From positions 1 to 38,279 of the forward strand of contig JAKAWJ010000016.1 of the NCBI GenBank assembly GCA_021817005.1: a DNA stretch of 38,279 nt, read 5' to 3'. This document shows, in pieces, positions 31,239-38,279 of the stretch. The position numbers and the translations under genes were made by a program. The stretch is from an archaeon. GTDB taxonomy: Archaea > Thermoproteota > Thermoprotei_A > Marsarchaeales > Marsarchaeaceae. Position 1 is the stretch's first letter, and each line of letters begins with the position of its first letter. A model generated the notes under the pieces. It was not told the origin of the DNA, did no database searches, and worked only from the letters and a program-made list of their open reading frames with translations.

Positions 31239-32459
31239 TTGTTTGACGCTATAGTCAGAGCCAACCTGCTCGTGACCCCTGAAGGACCGTGCTCCTTAGA
31301 GAATTGTCGAGCAAAGGAGACGCGCTCGGCTGCAGTGGCAATTTCTAGAGGTCGGATTGAGAGGGTAGACGAGTGGGACAGAATCAAAGCCTTGGACGCA
31401 AAGGTGGTACTAGATTACTCTGACTACTTAATGACTCCTGGTCTGGTGGACGCGCACACTCACCTAATTTATTCGGGGAACAGGGGACGGGAGCTAAAGT
31501 GGAAGCTCGAGGGTCTGGATTACAAGGAGATCGCAGAGCGTGGAGGAGGAATATTCAGCACGACTAGGTCCACAAGAGAGGCGGATGCATCAGCGCTGCT
31601 AGAGCTTGCGAGAAAGAGGTGCACCTCCTCCATGGCTTCGGGCGTAACAACTCTAGAAGTGAAAACCGGTTACGGCCTGACCTATCAGGATGAAGTTAAG
31701 CTGCTGTATGTTCTTTCAGTACTAAAAAGCTCACTCCGCGCTCGCTTGGTACGAAGCGTCCTCGCGGCCCACGCTATGCCGCCCGAATTCCCAGGAGGAC
31801 GCGAAGGGTATATTCACTCTGTAGTTATGAAGCTGAGCGAATACGCAGCCAAGACGGGTCTGGCCGAATTTGTGGATGTGTTTTGTGAGCCAGGTTACTT
31901 CAGCATCTCTGAAACGAGGAATATCCTCTCTCATGCCTCAAAATTGGGGCTCGGACTGAAAGTGCACGCGGACGAATTTGTGCGAAGCGGAGGGGCGGGA
32001 CTGGCCGCAGAGCTTGGAGCCACTTCTGCGGATCACCTTGGAAAAGCCTCAAGGAGCGACTTGGAGCTCATGGCGCGAAAGGGGGTCACAGCTGTACTAC
32101 TTCCGATGCTCTTCCACTACGCAATGCTTGACCCACCAAACCTTGAAAAGTATAGGGGCATAGGCCTCCGTGTGGCCTTGGCTTCTGATTTCAACCCAAA
32201 TTCTCCTAATGATTCCATGATTGTTACAATGAACCACGCTTGTTACAATATGCGCATGCTTCCTGACGAGGCGCTTTGCGGGGCCACGACAAATGCAGCG
32301 TCAGCGCTCGGATTGCATGACGTTGGCGCGATAAGGACGGGATGGCGCGCCGATTTGGCTGTGTTCGATGTTGACGACCAAAATGATTTAATTACCCGCT
32401 GTGGTAGATCACCCCTTGTGTTTTCGATGTGTGAGGGGCTTCCAATTCTAAGGGAGTAG
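31239..32459 (+). CDS. hutI: Imidazolonepropionase
   Basis: A 406-residue amidohydrolase that opens imidazolone-5-propionate to N-formimino-glutamate in histidine breakdown. Zinc ligands: His73 and His75 in DAHTHLIY, His243 in KVHADEF, and Asp317 in ASDFNPNSP. The HutI-specific VKTGYGL (141-147) and GRELKWKLEGLDYKEIAERGGGI are present. Length is right. The start is TTG at 31239 with GGAG about 10 nt before. No hutH, hutU or formiminoglutamate hydrolase lies in the window, so its pathway partners must be elsewhere. The integrase gene begins 6 nt after its stop. Confidence 0.92.
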   Translation: MFDAIVRANLLVTPEGPCSLENCRAKETRSAAVAISRGRIERVDEWDRIKALDAKVVLDYSDYLMTPGLVDAHTHLIYSGNRGRELKWKLEGLDYKEIAERGGGIFSTTRSTREADASALLELARKRCTSSMASGVTTLEVKTGYGLTYQDEVKLLYVLSVLKSSLRARLVRSVLAAHAMPPEFPGGREGYIHSVVMKLSEYAAKTGLAEFVDVFCEPGYFSISETRNILSHASKLGLGLKVHADEFVRSGGAGLAAELGATSADHLGKASRSDLELMARKGVTAVLLPMLFHYAMLDPPNLEKYRGIGLRVALASDFNPNSPNDSMIVTMNHACYNMRMLPDEALCGATTNAASALGLHDVGAIRTGWRADLAVFDVDDQNDLITRCGRSPLVFSMCEGLPILRE

Positions 32460-32465
32460 GTCGGC

Positions 32466-33803
32466 TTGAAGATCACATCCTATCCGAGCGTGGGGAGATG
32501 GCTATCCAGAGTTCTTTCAAGAAGGACGCGGTCAGAAGGCACCGTTCGGGTCTATCTATTCCATCTGAGGAAGTTCTGCGAGTGGGCTAAGAAGTCTCCG
32601 GATGAGCTGATAACTGAACACCTTAAGAATCAAGAATCACCTGTTGAGGCCGTAAGAAGGTTGCATGAGGAGCTTGTTACCCAATATTTTCTCTTTTTGG
32701 AATCTACGAAGAAGCTATCCAGGAATACTGCCATACTTGCGCATGCTACTATAAGGAGCTTCTACAAGGCGAACTATGCGCCATTGAAGCTCGAGACGCC
32801 GGAAAGCTGGCCCACTCGGCACGATAAGATTCCTACGAGGGCCGAAGTGCAGGCGATGTTGAAGGCGGCCAAGACCCCGCTGGAAAAGGCAATCTTGGCT
32901 TTTTCTGCTCAATCGGGACAGAGAGTTGGTGTCATAATTTCGCTCAGATATCATATGGTAAAGGAAGCGCTTGCAGATGATGGCCCTGGGAGAATTCATG
33001 TCCCCTCCGACTTGAAAGATGCTAAGGGCCATCTCGTAAACAAGCGCCGCCAGAATTATGACTTTTTCATAGGCCAGGATGCAAAATCGCTCCTAAAGTC
33101 TTACTTAGAAACGCGGGGAGAACTACACGGGGATGACCTTGTATTTGTAAACCCACGGAGAATAAGGGGTCGAACTGTGGCTCTGGACGATGAGGCAGTG
33201 AACAGGATGCTCAAGACTGCATCGAGGACGAGCGGCCAGTCCGTGGCTACTTCTAGGACTGTACACCATCATGTGCTGAGGAAGTATTTCCAAACCGCCA
33301 TGGAAGAAGCGGGGGTTGCAGCAAACTGGTACAACTATATGATGGGTCATGTGCTCCCCAAAACCCAGCAGGCCTACTCCAAGCCATCGTTGGAACAGCT
33401 CAAATCGGCCTATTCCCGGGCTGAACCAAATCTAGGCTTAGTGTCGGCTCTATCGCCTGAACGTACCTTCAGCACGGAACCTTCTTTGCTGAGAGGGCAA
33501 GCAGGCATGAATGGCACAAGCTCAGCCGGGGAACTGAAGAAGGTTTTCGAACATCTTGGCCAATCGCAACTCACCAGTGAACACCTGGACGCTCCCTACG
33601 CTCCACACGGAGGCATCCCACAGACAAACGCGAACTCCCAGGCATCGCCATCATCAGCTAGGTTGCCAAGAAACACGTCGAAAGTCGAAAGAAGAATCGT
33701 TCCTCAAGAAGAACTTGAGACCCTATTGACAGACGGCTGGGAACCGGTAATGGAAATGTCAAACGGCCGCGTTGTGGTGCGCAGAGAGATATCAGTAGTC
33801 TGA
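32466..33803 (+). CDS. Tyrosine recombinase (second integrase)
   Basis: A 445-residue recombinase. The N-terminal SAM-like domain (8-110, with TVRVYLFHLRKFCEW) precedes the catalytic domain: Arg153 in SAQSGQRVGVI, His269-x-x-Arg272 in HHHVLRKYFQT, His295 in MMGHVLPK, and Tyr304 in QQAYSKPS. All catalytic residues are present. The Pro/Ser-rich linker (about 330-410) ends in an added C-terminal module (VPQEELETLLTDGWEPVMEMSNGRVVVRRE) that recurs in archaeal integrases as I remember them. It is not closely similar to the integrase at 1505-2626. The TTG start lies 6 nt after hutI, with a weak purine-rich site overlapping the hutI stop. Any integration target is unclear. Confidence 0.88.
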   Translation: MKITSYPSVGRWLSRVLSRRTRSEGTVRVYLFHLRKFCEWAKKSPDELITEHLKNQESPVEAVRRLHEELVTQYFLFLESTKKLSRNTAILAHATIRSFYKANYAPLKLETPESWPTRHDKIPTRAEVQAMLKAAKTPLEKAILAFSAQSGQRVGVIISLRYHMVKEALADDGPGRIHVPSDLKDAKGHLVNKRRQNYDFFIGQDAKSLLKSYLETRGELHGDDLVFVNPRRIRGRTVALDDEAVNRMLKTASRTSGQSVATSRTVHHHVLRKYFQTAMEEAGVAANWYNYMMGHVLPKTQQAYSKPSLEQLKSAYSRAEPNLGLVSALSPERTFSTEPSLLRGQAGMNGTSSAGELKKVFEHLGQSQLTSEHLDAPYAPHGGIPQTNANSQASPSSARLPRNTSKVERRIVPQEELETLLTDGWEPVMEMSNGRVVVRREISVV

Positions 33804-33981
33804 ACGTGGAGCAGAAGGCTATGGCTCGCGTAACTGAGATCAGTTTGTAAGGAATGGAAGGGTCAGGGCTTGTTCGCGACAATAATTCAGATTAACCGAC
33901 ACTTCGAAGAGTGGTGCAATTTCAGTTTTCTGGGAAACGGGGAAGGCAAACCCGTCTGAAGCTGGTCTGTCTAGGCGGCTA

Positions 33982-34368
33982 TCAAGTCCGCTTTCTTGGA
34001 CCCGCGGTCACAGGTGCAAGTTTTAGCCTAAGGTTATCAATTAGCCCGAGGTCCGCGTCAAGTGGACCGCCGATTTGAGAGAAATCAGCCTCATTCCCCA
34101 AGTAACCGAGCTGTTCAACCTCCTTTTCTAGGGTGATTAAATCGAAGAAGGCCGGCCCGAACTCATCGAAAATTTCGCTCAACCGCTCGCTCAACAACTT
34201 CAGCTCAGTTTGTGAAACCTTCCTCTGTTTGCTGAAATTCTTTAGTGAACTGCATGTCACAATGTCAGATACTTCTACACCAAGAAGGTCAGTCAGGGTT
34301 GACACTATATCCCCTACGGTCAGGGAGTCACCGTTTCCTTTTCGGTCTTTTTTAGCTGAAGCCTGCAT
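33982..34368 (-). CDS. Small unknown protein near the second integrase
   Basis: A 128-residue acidic protein with Leu-rich helices (LKLLSERLSEIFDEFGPAFFDLITLEKEVEQL) and one or two Cys. Clear leaderless layout: a TATA box lies about 30 nt before the ATG. No recognised domain. Together with the finger and winged-helix genes it forms an accessory cluster around the integrase. Confidence 0.55.
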   Translation of the reverse strand: MQASAKKDRKGNGDSLTVGDIVSTLTDLLGVEVSDIVTCSSLKNFSKQRKVSQTELKLLSERLSEIFDEFGPAFFDLITLEKEVEQLGYLGNEADFSQIGGPLDADLGLIDNLRLKLAPVTAGPRKRT

Positions 34369-34392
34369 ATTTTGTCAGGCATAATTCAATCG

Positions 34393-34405
34393 CATTATTA
34401 TAGCC
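34393..34405 (-). promoter_or_regulatory. TATA box for the 33982-34368 gene
   Basis: Minus-strand GGCTATAATAATG, 25-37 nt before the ATG at 34368. Confidence 0.65.
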
Positions 34406-34552
34406 CGTGTGAAAACGGGCTCTATGTTTTGGCTCTGTACGCTACTTTGTTGCTGTTCATACCGAACCCACTTGAATTCGAGATAATTTTCCATTTTAAT
34501 CAAAATTCATTTACGAGTTTATGCAGAACCCATAGAAATAGTATTTGTTTGC

Positions 34553-34771
34553 TTATTCCTGTGTGAGTTCTCGCTTTATTTCTTGGAATCTTCTGTGAAA
34601 TTCCTCAGCATCTCTATCTCTGTCCTGTTCCAGAATCATAGTAGACGCTGCATAAGAGTACAGTTCGAGTGGCTCGTGATCTCCTTTAAAATGCTCAATT
34701 GCTGCAGACTTATCTGCGAAGGGTATGCCGCAGATTCTACACACATATCCGTCCGAATTTCCCACAGTCAC
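34553..34771 (-). CDS. Mini C2H2 zinc-finger protein
   Basis: A 72-residue protein with one classic C2H2 finger: YVCRICGIPFADKSAAIEHFKGDHE (residues 9-33), Cys-x2-Cys, 12 residues, His-x4-His. A helical, charged tail follows. Short single-finger proteins of this kind are common in archaea and in their viruses and plasmids, and act as DNA-binding or protein-binding switches. Start GTG 34771; TATA-like CTTTTATATCAG about 40 nt upstream. Its place between an integrase and a winged-helix gene suggests a mobile-element regulator. Confidence 0.75.
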   Translation of the reverse strand: MTVGNSDGYVCRICGIPFADKSAAIEHFKGDHEPLELYSYAASTMILEQDRDRDAEEFHRRFQEIKRELTQE

Positions 34772-35034
34772 TCTCTACCCTGGCACTTCCAGCCTTGTTA
34801 ATCTGATATAAAAGGGATATGCGGCCGATGTAGGGAAACTTAGCACAAGCGGCACTCTGACCTCCATGGGCAATACAGGCATCGTCTGACCTGGGTGAGA
34901 GAAAGCCACCCTAGGATATGCAACCCATGGCGAATTTTCGATTGGAGTGCGGTTGCGAGCGACTTGGCCGATCTGATTTTTACCACTTGGCTACGCGTGC
35001 GGCCCAATTTTGGAAGGCGGTAACCTCATCGAAA

Positions 35035-35046
35035 CCCATATATGTC
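35035..35046 (+). promoter_or_regulatory. TATA box that fixes the start of the winged-helix gene
   Basis: CCCATATATGTC lies 25-36 nt before the ATG at 35071. The frame is open further upstream to 34918, but that part precedes the promoter, so 35071 is preferred. Confidence 0.65.
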
Positions 35047-35070
35047 AAACTCCGGACTCTAGTGTATCCC

Positions 35071-35382
35071 ATGCAGACGCTGACGCGACTTAGCGCTACC
35101 AAGGCCAAGTCTGAATTTCTGCAAACGCAGAGACGTTCAAAGCTGGAGGCCGCAATTGATGTTCTTGCGGCCGTAGAGTCCGGAATCCAAAAGCCCACTC
35201 ACCTAATGTACAGGGCCAATTTGTCGTGGGCATCGTTGCAGGAGAATGTAAATGCACTAATGCGCTCGGGCCTTATCAGAGAGGCGTCCCTAGCGGGACA
35301 TAAGAGGTACGAAGTAACTGATAAGGGCGAGAGAGTTCTCCGTAACTACACAAAAATTGTTAATGAAGTCCTCCTGAGTTAG
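35071..35382 (+). CDS. Archaeal winged-helix DNA-binding protein
   Basis: A 103-residue regulator of the same small archaeal family as the 26154-26492 gene. RRSKLEAAIDVLAAVESGIQKPTHLMYRANLSWASLQENVNALMRSGLI contains the helix-turn-helix with the family motif KPTHLMYRANLSW, followed by YEVTDKGERVLRNY, the wing plus TxKG element. The start at 35071 is supported by a TATA box; translating from 34918 would add 51 residues without family resemblance. Probable homodimer; target unknown. Confidence 0.8.
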   Translation: MQTLTRLSATKAKSEFLQTQRRSKLEAAIDVLAAVESGIQKPTHLMYRANLSWASLQENVNALMRSGLIREASLAGHKRYEVTDKGERVLRNYTKIVNEVLLS

Positions 35383-35953
35383 TGGGTCGAGCAGGTATTC
35401 ATTCCAACGCTAAGGTTGGTGTGAGCCAACTAGTTAATATCTATAAAGCACCCAGGCGGCCAAACGTTTGAAATCCGGCTGGCCTAGCTGACCTTTTGCG
35501 ACATGCTGTAAACCTTCTTGAAAGTGCAAAAATATCAGCTCTCTAGCAAGTGTTTGATGGTTCAATCGTTTTCCCCCTTTTTGGTATGGTCGAGTAGTCA
35601 TCACGTCCCGCTTGAGCACTGCGTTTCTCCGGCAAGACTGGAATTACCCATTTGGGCAGGGCTGATGCAGGGCTCATACATTCTCGACATTGAACCCGGT
35701 ATGTCAGGATCATGTCGCTGGCAGGGGAGCTGGGGATTCGATGACTGCCGCGTTGTCTCAATTTCTCCCTTTGTATGAGGTCTCTTTCTCCGAAGAGCCG
35801 TGGAATCTACTTGACTTGTAAACTATTCAAATGTGATACATATAGTTATGTAAGATTTATTGACATTTATCTGCACTATATTCCCATGAAATTTTGGCAT
35901 ACTGTGAGAATATTTGCTGGTCACGGCTGGCATAACAGATTGCTTTAGCTGGC
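35383..35953. other. Intergenic region, partly very A/T-rich
   Basis: Contains TATA-like GTTAATATCTATAAAGC near 35433 and a strongly A/T-rich patch at 35820-35905 just beyond the acyl-CoA ligase 3' end. Short frames (for example 35434-35619, minus) have no supporting promoter or family. Nothing called. Confidence 0.4.
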
Positions 35954-37588
35954 TCATTGCATGAGAATTGCTGCATATTTCTCTCTCAAAGGCTTCTTGT
36001 CTATCTTTCCGGTAGAAGTTTTCGGGAGCTGCTCGGAACCAATCACAAATCTGTCAGGAATCCAGAATTTGCTTATCACTCCTTCGGTTACGTAGGTTTC
36101 CAGATGCGCCCTCAGCTCCTCCTCTGTTACACCCTTTCCCTCTCTCACTGAGACGACCGCAACTGGCCTTTCTTCCCATTTGGGATGCTGCGCTCGCACC
36201 ACGGCGGCTTCGTAGACTGCTGGATGGCGCATCAAAAGGTCCTCGAGCAGTATTGTAGGTATCCACTCGCCGCCGCTTTTCACGGTGTCCTTAATCCTGT
36301 CTACTATTGCTATCCTACCGTCTTTATCCATTACGGCAAGGTCTCCAGTGTGCATCCACCCTCCAGACCATAACAGCTGAGTTCCTGATGGATCTTTGTA
36401 GTATTCGTCAGTCAACCATGGAGCTCTGACTACCACCTCGCCGGGTGTCTTCCCATCCCTCGGCACATCAGCCAACTGACTGGTAACGGTCCTGAGCTCT
36501 ACGAGTGGGACTGGCAAGCCAGCCTTTAGTCCTATTGACTCCAGCATTTCGTCTTCAGTCAGCCCCCTCTCCGTCTCAGTTGGTAGCGATATCGTGAGAA
36601 CAGGCGCGCTTTCGCTCAAACCGTAGCCGGTCATAATATGAATCCCAAGCTTTCTTGCTCGGGTTGCTACCTCGTGCGGGAGTGCACTCCCTCCGACAAT
36701 CACCTTCCATTTGGAGAGCACATCAGTGTAGTTTTCTGCAGAGGGGTGGTTCACTACCATATTGAGCACGGTGGGTACCATGTTTGAAACTGTAACTCCT
36801 TCGTTTTTCACAAGTTCCAGTATCTTCCCTGGTTCATACTTACCGGCGAGCACAAGTTTCTGTCCTAGGAGGCCCGCGCTGTATGGCCAGCCCCAGCAGT
36901 GGACGTGGAAGAAAGGCACGAGAGGCATGGCAACATCGTTGGAATCAAGCCTGAATTGCCCGCTGAACGCGGAGAGCGCAAGAGTGGCGCCCAGTGTGTG
37001 CAGCACGAGCTGTCTGTGTGTGAACCAGACCCCTTTTGGAATGCCGGTTGTGCCAGAACTGTAGAATAGGGTCGCCATGGAATTTTCATCCACGTCGGGA
37101 AACTCGTAGCTTGAGCTTCCGGACGATATAACATCCTCGTAGTAATGCGTGTTCGGTAGTGGAACCTGTGGGATTGAACCTGTATCGCTCATCGTAACAA
37201 GACCCTTGACACTTGCAGCATGCTGTGCAAGCTTGGCGGCAAGGGGCAGGAATTCGTCGCGAATGATTATGAAGTCATCCTGAGCATGCGAGATAGTATA
37301 TCCTATTTGATCTGGTGGCAGGCGAATATTCACGGTATGCAGCACCGCTCCCATCATGGGGATTGCGTAGTAGCACTCGAGGTAGCGGTTTGTGTCGAAG
37401 TCAACGACCGCAACCCTTGAGCCTTTCTTTACTCCCATTGCTTCTAGGCCGGAGGCCAGCCTCTTCGCCCTGTCTAGCGTCGCTCTCCAGCTATTGCGCG
37501 TCTTTCCGTAGATAACCTCGCTCGACGAAGGCCTATGCAGAGTAAGAGTAAGGAGCTTCCCAATGGTCAGCTCGTAGGTGTTGTTCAT
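35954..37588 (-). CDS. Fatty-acyl-CoA synthetase (AMP-forming, AlkK/FadD type)
   Basis: A 544-residue adenylate-forming enzyme that activates a carboxylic acid, probably a medium- or long-chain fatty acid, to its CoA ester. P-loop LFYSSGTTGIPKGVWFTH, A5 motif MTGYGLSESAP, A7 TGDLAVMDKDGRIAIVDRIKDTVKSGGEWI, and the catalytic Lys in PKTSTGKIDKKPLRE. The SGGEWI string is typical of the AlkK-like branch. I moved the start to the ATG at 37588 because a TATA box lies 23-32 nt before it; an upstream in-frame GTG at 37606 falls next to that box. No beta-oxidation genes are adjacent. Confidence 0.9.
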   Translation of the reverse strand: MNNTYELTIGKLLTLTLHRPSSSEVIYGKTRNSWRATLDRAKRLASGLEAMGVKKGSRVAVVDFDTNRYLECYYAIPMMGAVLHTVNIRLPPDQIGYTISHAQDDFIIIRDEFLPLAAKLAQHAASVKGLVTMSDTGSIPQVPLPNTHYYEDVISSGSSSYEFPDVDENSMATLFYSSGTTGIPKGVWFTHRQLVLHTLGATLALSAFSGQFRLDSNDVAMPLVPFFHVHCWGWPYSAGLLGQKLVLAGKYEPGKILELVKNEGVTVSNMVPTVLNMVVNHPSAENYTDVLSKWKVIVGGSALPHEVATRARKLGIHIMTGYGLSESAPVLTISLPTETERGLTEDEMLESIGLKAGLPVPLVELRTVTSQLADVPRDGKTPGEVVVRAPWLTDEYYKDPSGTQLLWSGGWMHTGDLAVMDKDGRIAIVDRIKDTVKSGGEWIPTILLEDLLMRHPAVYEAAVVRAQHPKWEERPVAVVSVREGKGVTEEELRAHLETYVTEGVISKFWIPDRFVIGSEQLPKTSTGKIDKKPLREKYAAILMQ

Positions 37589-37610
37589 GGGGGTGATTGG
37601 GCTCAAAACT

Positions 37611-37620
37611 CGATAAAGCT
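37611..37620 (-). promoter_or_regulatory. TATA box for the acyl-CoA ligase
   Basis: Minus-strand AGCTTTATCG, 23-32 nt before the ATG at 37588; supports a leaderless start there. Confidence 0.6.
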
Positions 37621-37780
37621 TTCGGGAATGGCATTGAGCCTATCCAGCTTTGGAACTCGTAGGATAAGTGACTAGAGATACATTCGAAAGATGTCCTGCA
37701 AACTCGCGCAAATGAGATTCTTATGCCACTGGGTTTTATGCCTCATGTCTCCGTGGGCGCGGAAGCCCCGATTTCACAAC

Positions 37781-38035
37781 CTAACAGCAGAAGGTTCGAC
37801 GGGGGTAGTATTGTATCGTGCTCTCGAGAAAGCCTCTGACCACGCTTCGGTTCGTGCAATCTCTAGAGTAGAGGTCGAGCTCCACATATATTAAGATAAG
37901 TGCCTGTTTTCCGTTAGGAGCCAGTCGTAACCCAGGAGAATCTTCGCTGGCACCGACTCCGAATCGGCGCTCGAGAGGGCCGACATTGTGCGTAAAAGCA
38001 GGAGGAAGGATGGTGCGCAAGTTGCAGAGGACCAT
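37781..38035 (-). pseudogene. Possible transposase remnant (very uncertain)
   Basis: A minus-strand open frame of 84 codons with no recognised start signal. The later part (ALILIYVELDLYSR then RSVVRGFLESTIQYYPRR) vaguely resembles a DDE transposase core, where a strand ending in Asp is followed by a helix. It is short, lacks a full triad, and follows the end of another minus-strand frame. Could equally be chance; the roughly 550 nt around it hold no other gene. Confidence 0.2.
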
Positions 38036-38135
38036 CTCCCAGCGACCACTTCGGGCTCTCGAAGTCCTGATTCGGAGTTGGATAATGCATTTTAGTTGGC
38101 AGTTACGATTCTACGGAACAAATGGTGTTAGATTT

Positions 38136-38279
38136 TTACACTATGCCATGAGGGACGACATCTGGCTGACCGTATCTCTCCACAAACTTCCATATTGCAT
38201 AGAGCCCCGCATTTCTTACGTTTGTATACGTGTTGAAAAGCGAATTTTGCGTCAGTCCGTCGTTGAATGTGAGTTTTAC
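38136..38279 (-). CDS. C-terminal end of an unidentified protein (partial)
   Basis: The minus strand is open from the window edge to a TAA at 38136, giving the last 47 residues of a protein (KLTFNDGLTQNSLFNTYTN ... AIWKFVERYGQPDVVPHGIV). The pattern of a helix followed by RYGQPDVV and a HG resembles the KxxxxxGxPxxVxxDHG stretch of integrase-core (IS481-like) transposases, but the Asp is missing and the protein ends there. So it may be a truncated transposase, or an unrelated gene. The start lies outside. Confidence 0.35.
   Translation of the reverse strand, partial: VKLTFNDGLTQNSLFNTYTNVRNAGLYAIWKFVERYGQPDVVPHGIV

Noticed and set aside
34918-35070. 51-residue N-terminal extension of the winged-helix protein
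   Set aside because: A TATA box at 35035-35046 lies inside it, and the family core starts after the ATG at 35071.
35434-35619. 61-codon minus-strand frame
   Set aside because: No TATA box or ribosome site in place and no recognisable domain.
37691-37894. 67-codon plus-strand frame
   Set aside because: Cys/Trp-rich random-looking composition, no promoter; overlaps an equally weak minus-strand frame.

Overview
The window looks archaeal. Many genes have an A/T-rich TATA-like box 25-35 nt before the start codon and little or no leader, with few strong Shine-Dalgarno sites. GTG and TTG starts are common, and the gene families are archaeal in type: Agl3-like UDP-sulfoquinovose synthase, methylthioadenosine phosphorylase, PiT with a DUF47 protein, short C2H2 fingers and archaeal winged-helix proteins. 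My best guess is a heterotrophic member of the Nitrososphaerota (Thaumarchaeota) or a related lineage. No ribosomal or marker gene is present to settle this, and Thermoplasmatota cannot be excluded.

Layout. 1-3264 is mobile DNA: an IS607-type element (TnpB running off the left edge, then a MerR/serine recombinase), a pure CATC microsatellite, and a tyrosine recombinase overlapping a small putative DNA-binding gene. 3722-10242 is housekeeping: a family 2 glycosyltransferase, an S9 peptidase, a class II amidotransferase, two small unknown genes and lysA. 10532-12551 holds a convergent pair, an Agl3/SqdB-like UDP-sulfoquinovose synthase and a UTP-glucose-1-phosphate uridylyltransferase-like enzyme that could make its substrate. 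13061-19862 holds a GNAT acetyltransferase, a thiamine-type ABC transporter (binding protein, fused permease, ATPase), a 3-methyladenine DNA glycosylase, and a PiT/DUF47 phosphate module. 20002-21391 has a small HELVH metallopeptidase and a free-methionine-sulfoxide-reductase-like GAF protein. 21392-23078 is gene-poor and carries a 16-bp tandem repeat.

23079-28889 has an HpaB/4-hydroxybutyryl-CoA-dehydratase-family protein lacking the Fe-S ligands, an SRPBCC protein, two transcription factors, a small membrane protein and mtnP. 29536-32459 has a half-length deoxyhypusine-hydroxylase-like HEAT protein paired with a CPMC coiled-coil protein, an ETHE1/glyoxalase-II-like hydrolase and imidazolonepropionase. 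32466-35382 is a second mobile or regulatory cluster: another tyrosine recombinase starting 6 nt after hutI, an unknown gene, a mini C2H2 finger and a winged-helix protein. 35954-37588 is a fatty-acyl-CoA ligase. The right edge holds the end of an unidentified gene, possibly transposase-derived.

The most interesting items are the half-length DOHH-like protein with two HE motifs 32 residues apart and its zinc-hook-like neighbour, the Fe-S-less dehydratase paralogue, repeated tail-to-tail gene overlaps (50 and 89 nt), the microsatellite beside the recombinase, and two gene-free stretches with TATA boxes that may make RNAs. All family assignments come from motifs read by eye; no database search was run.
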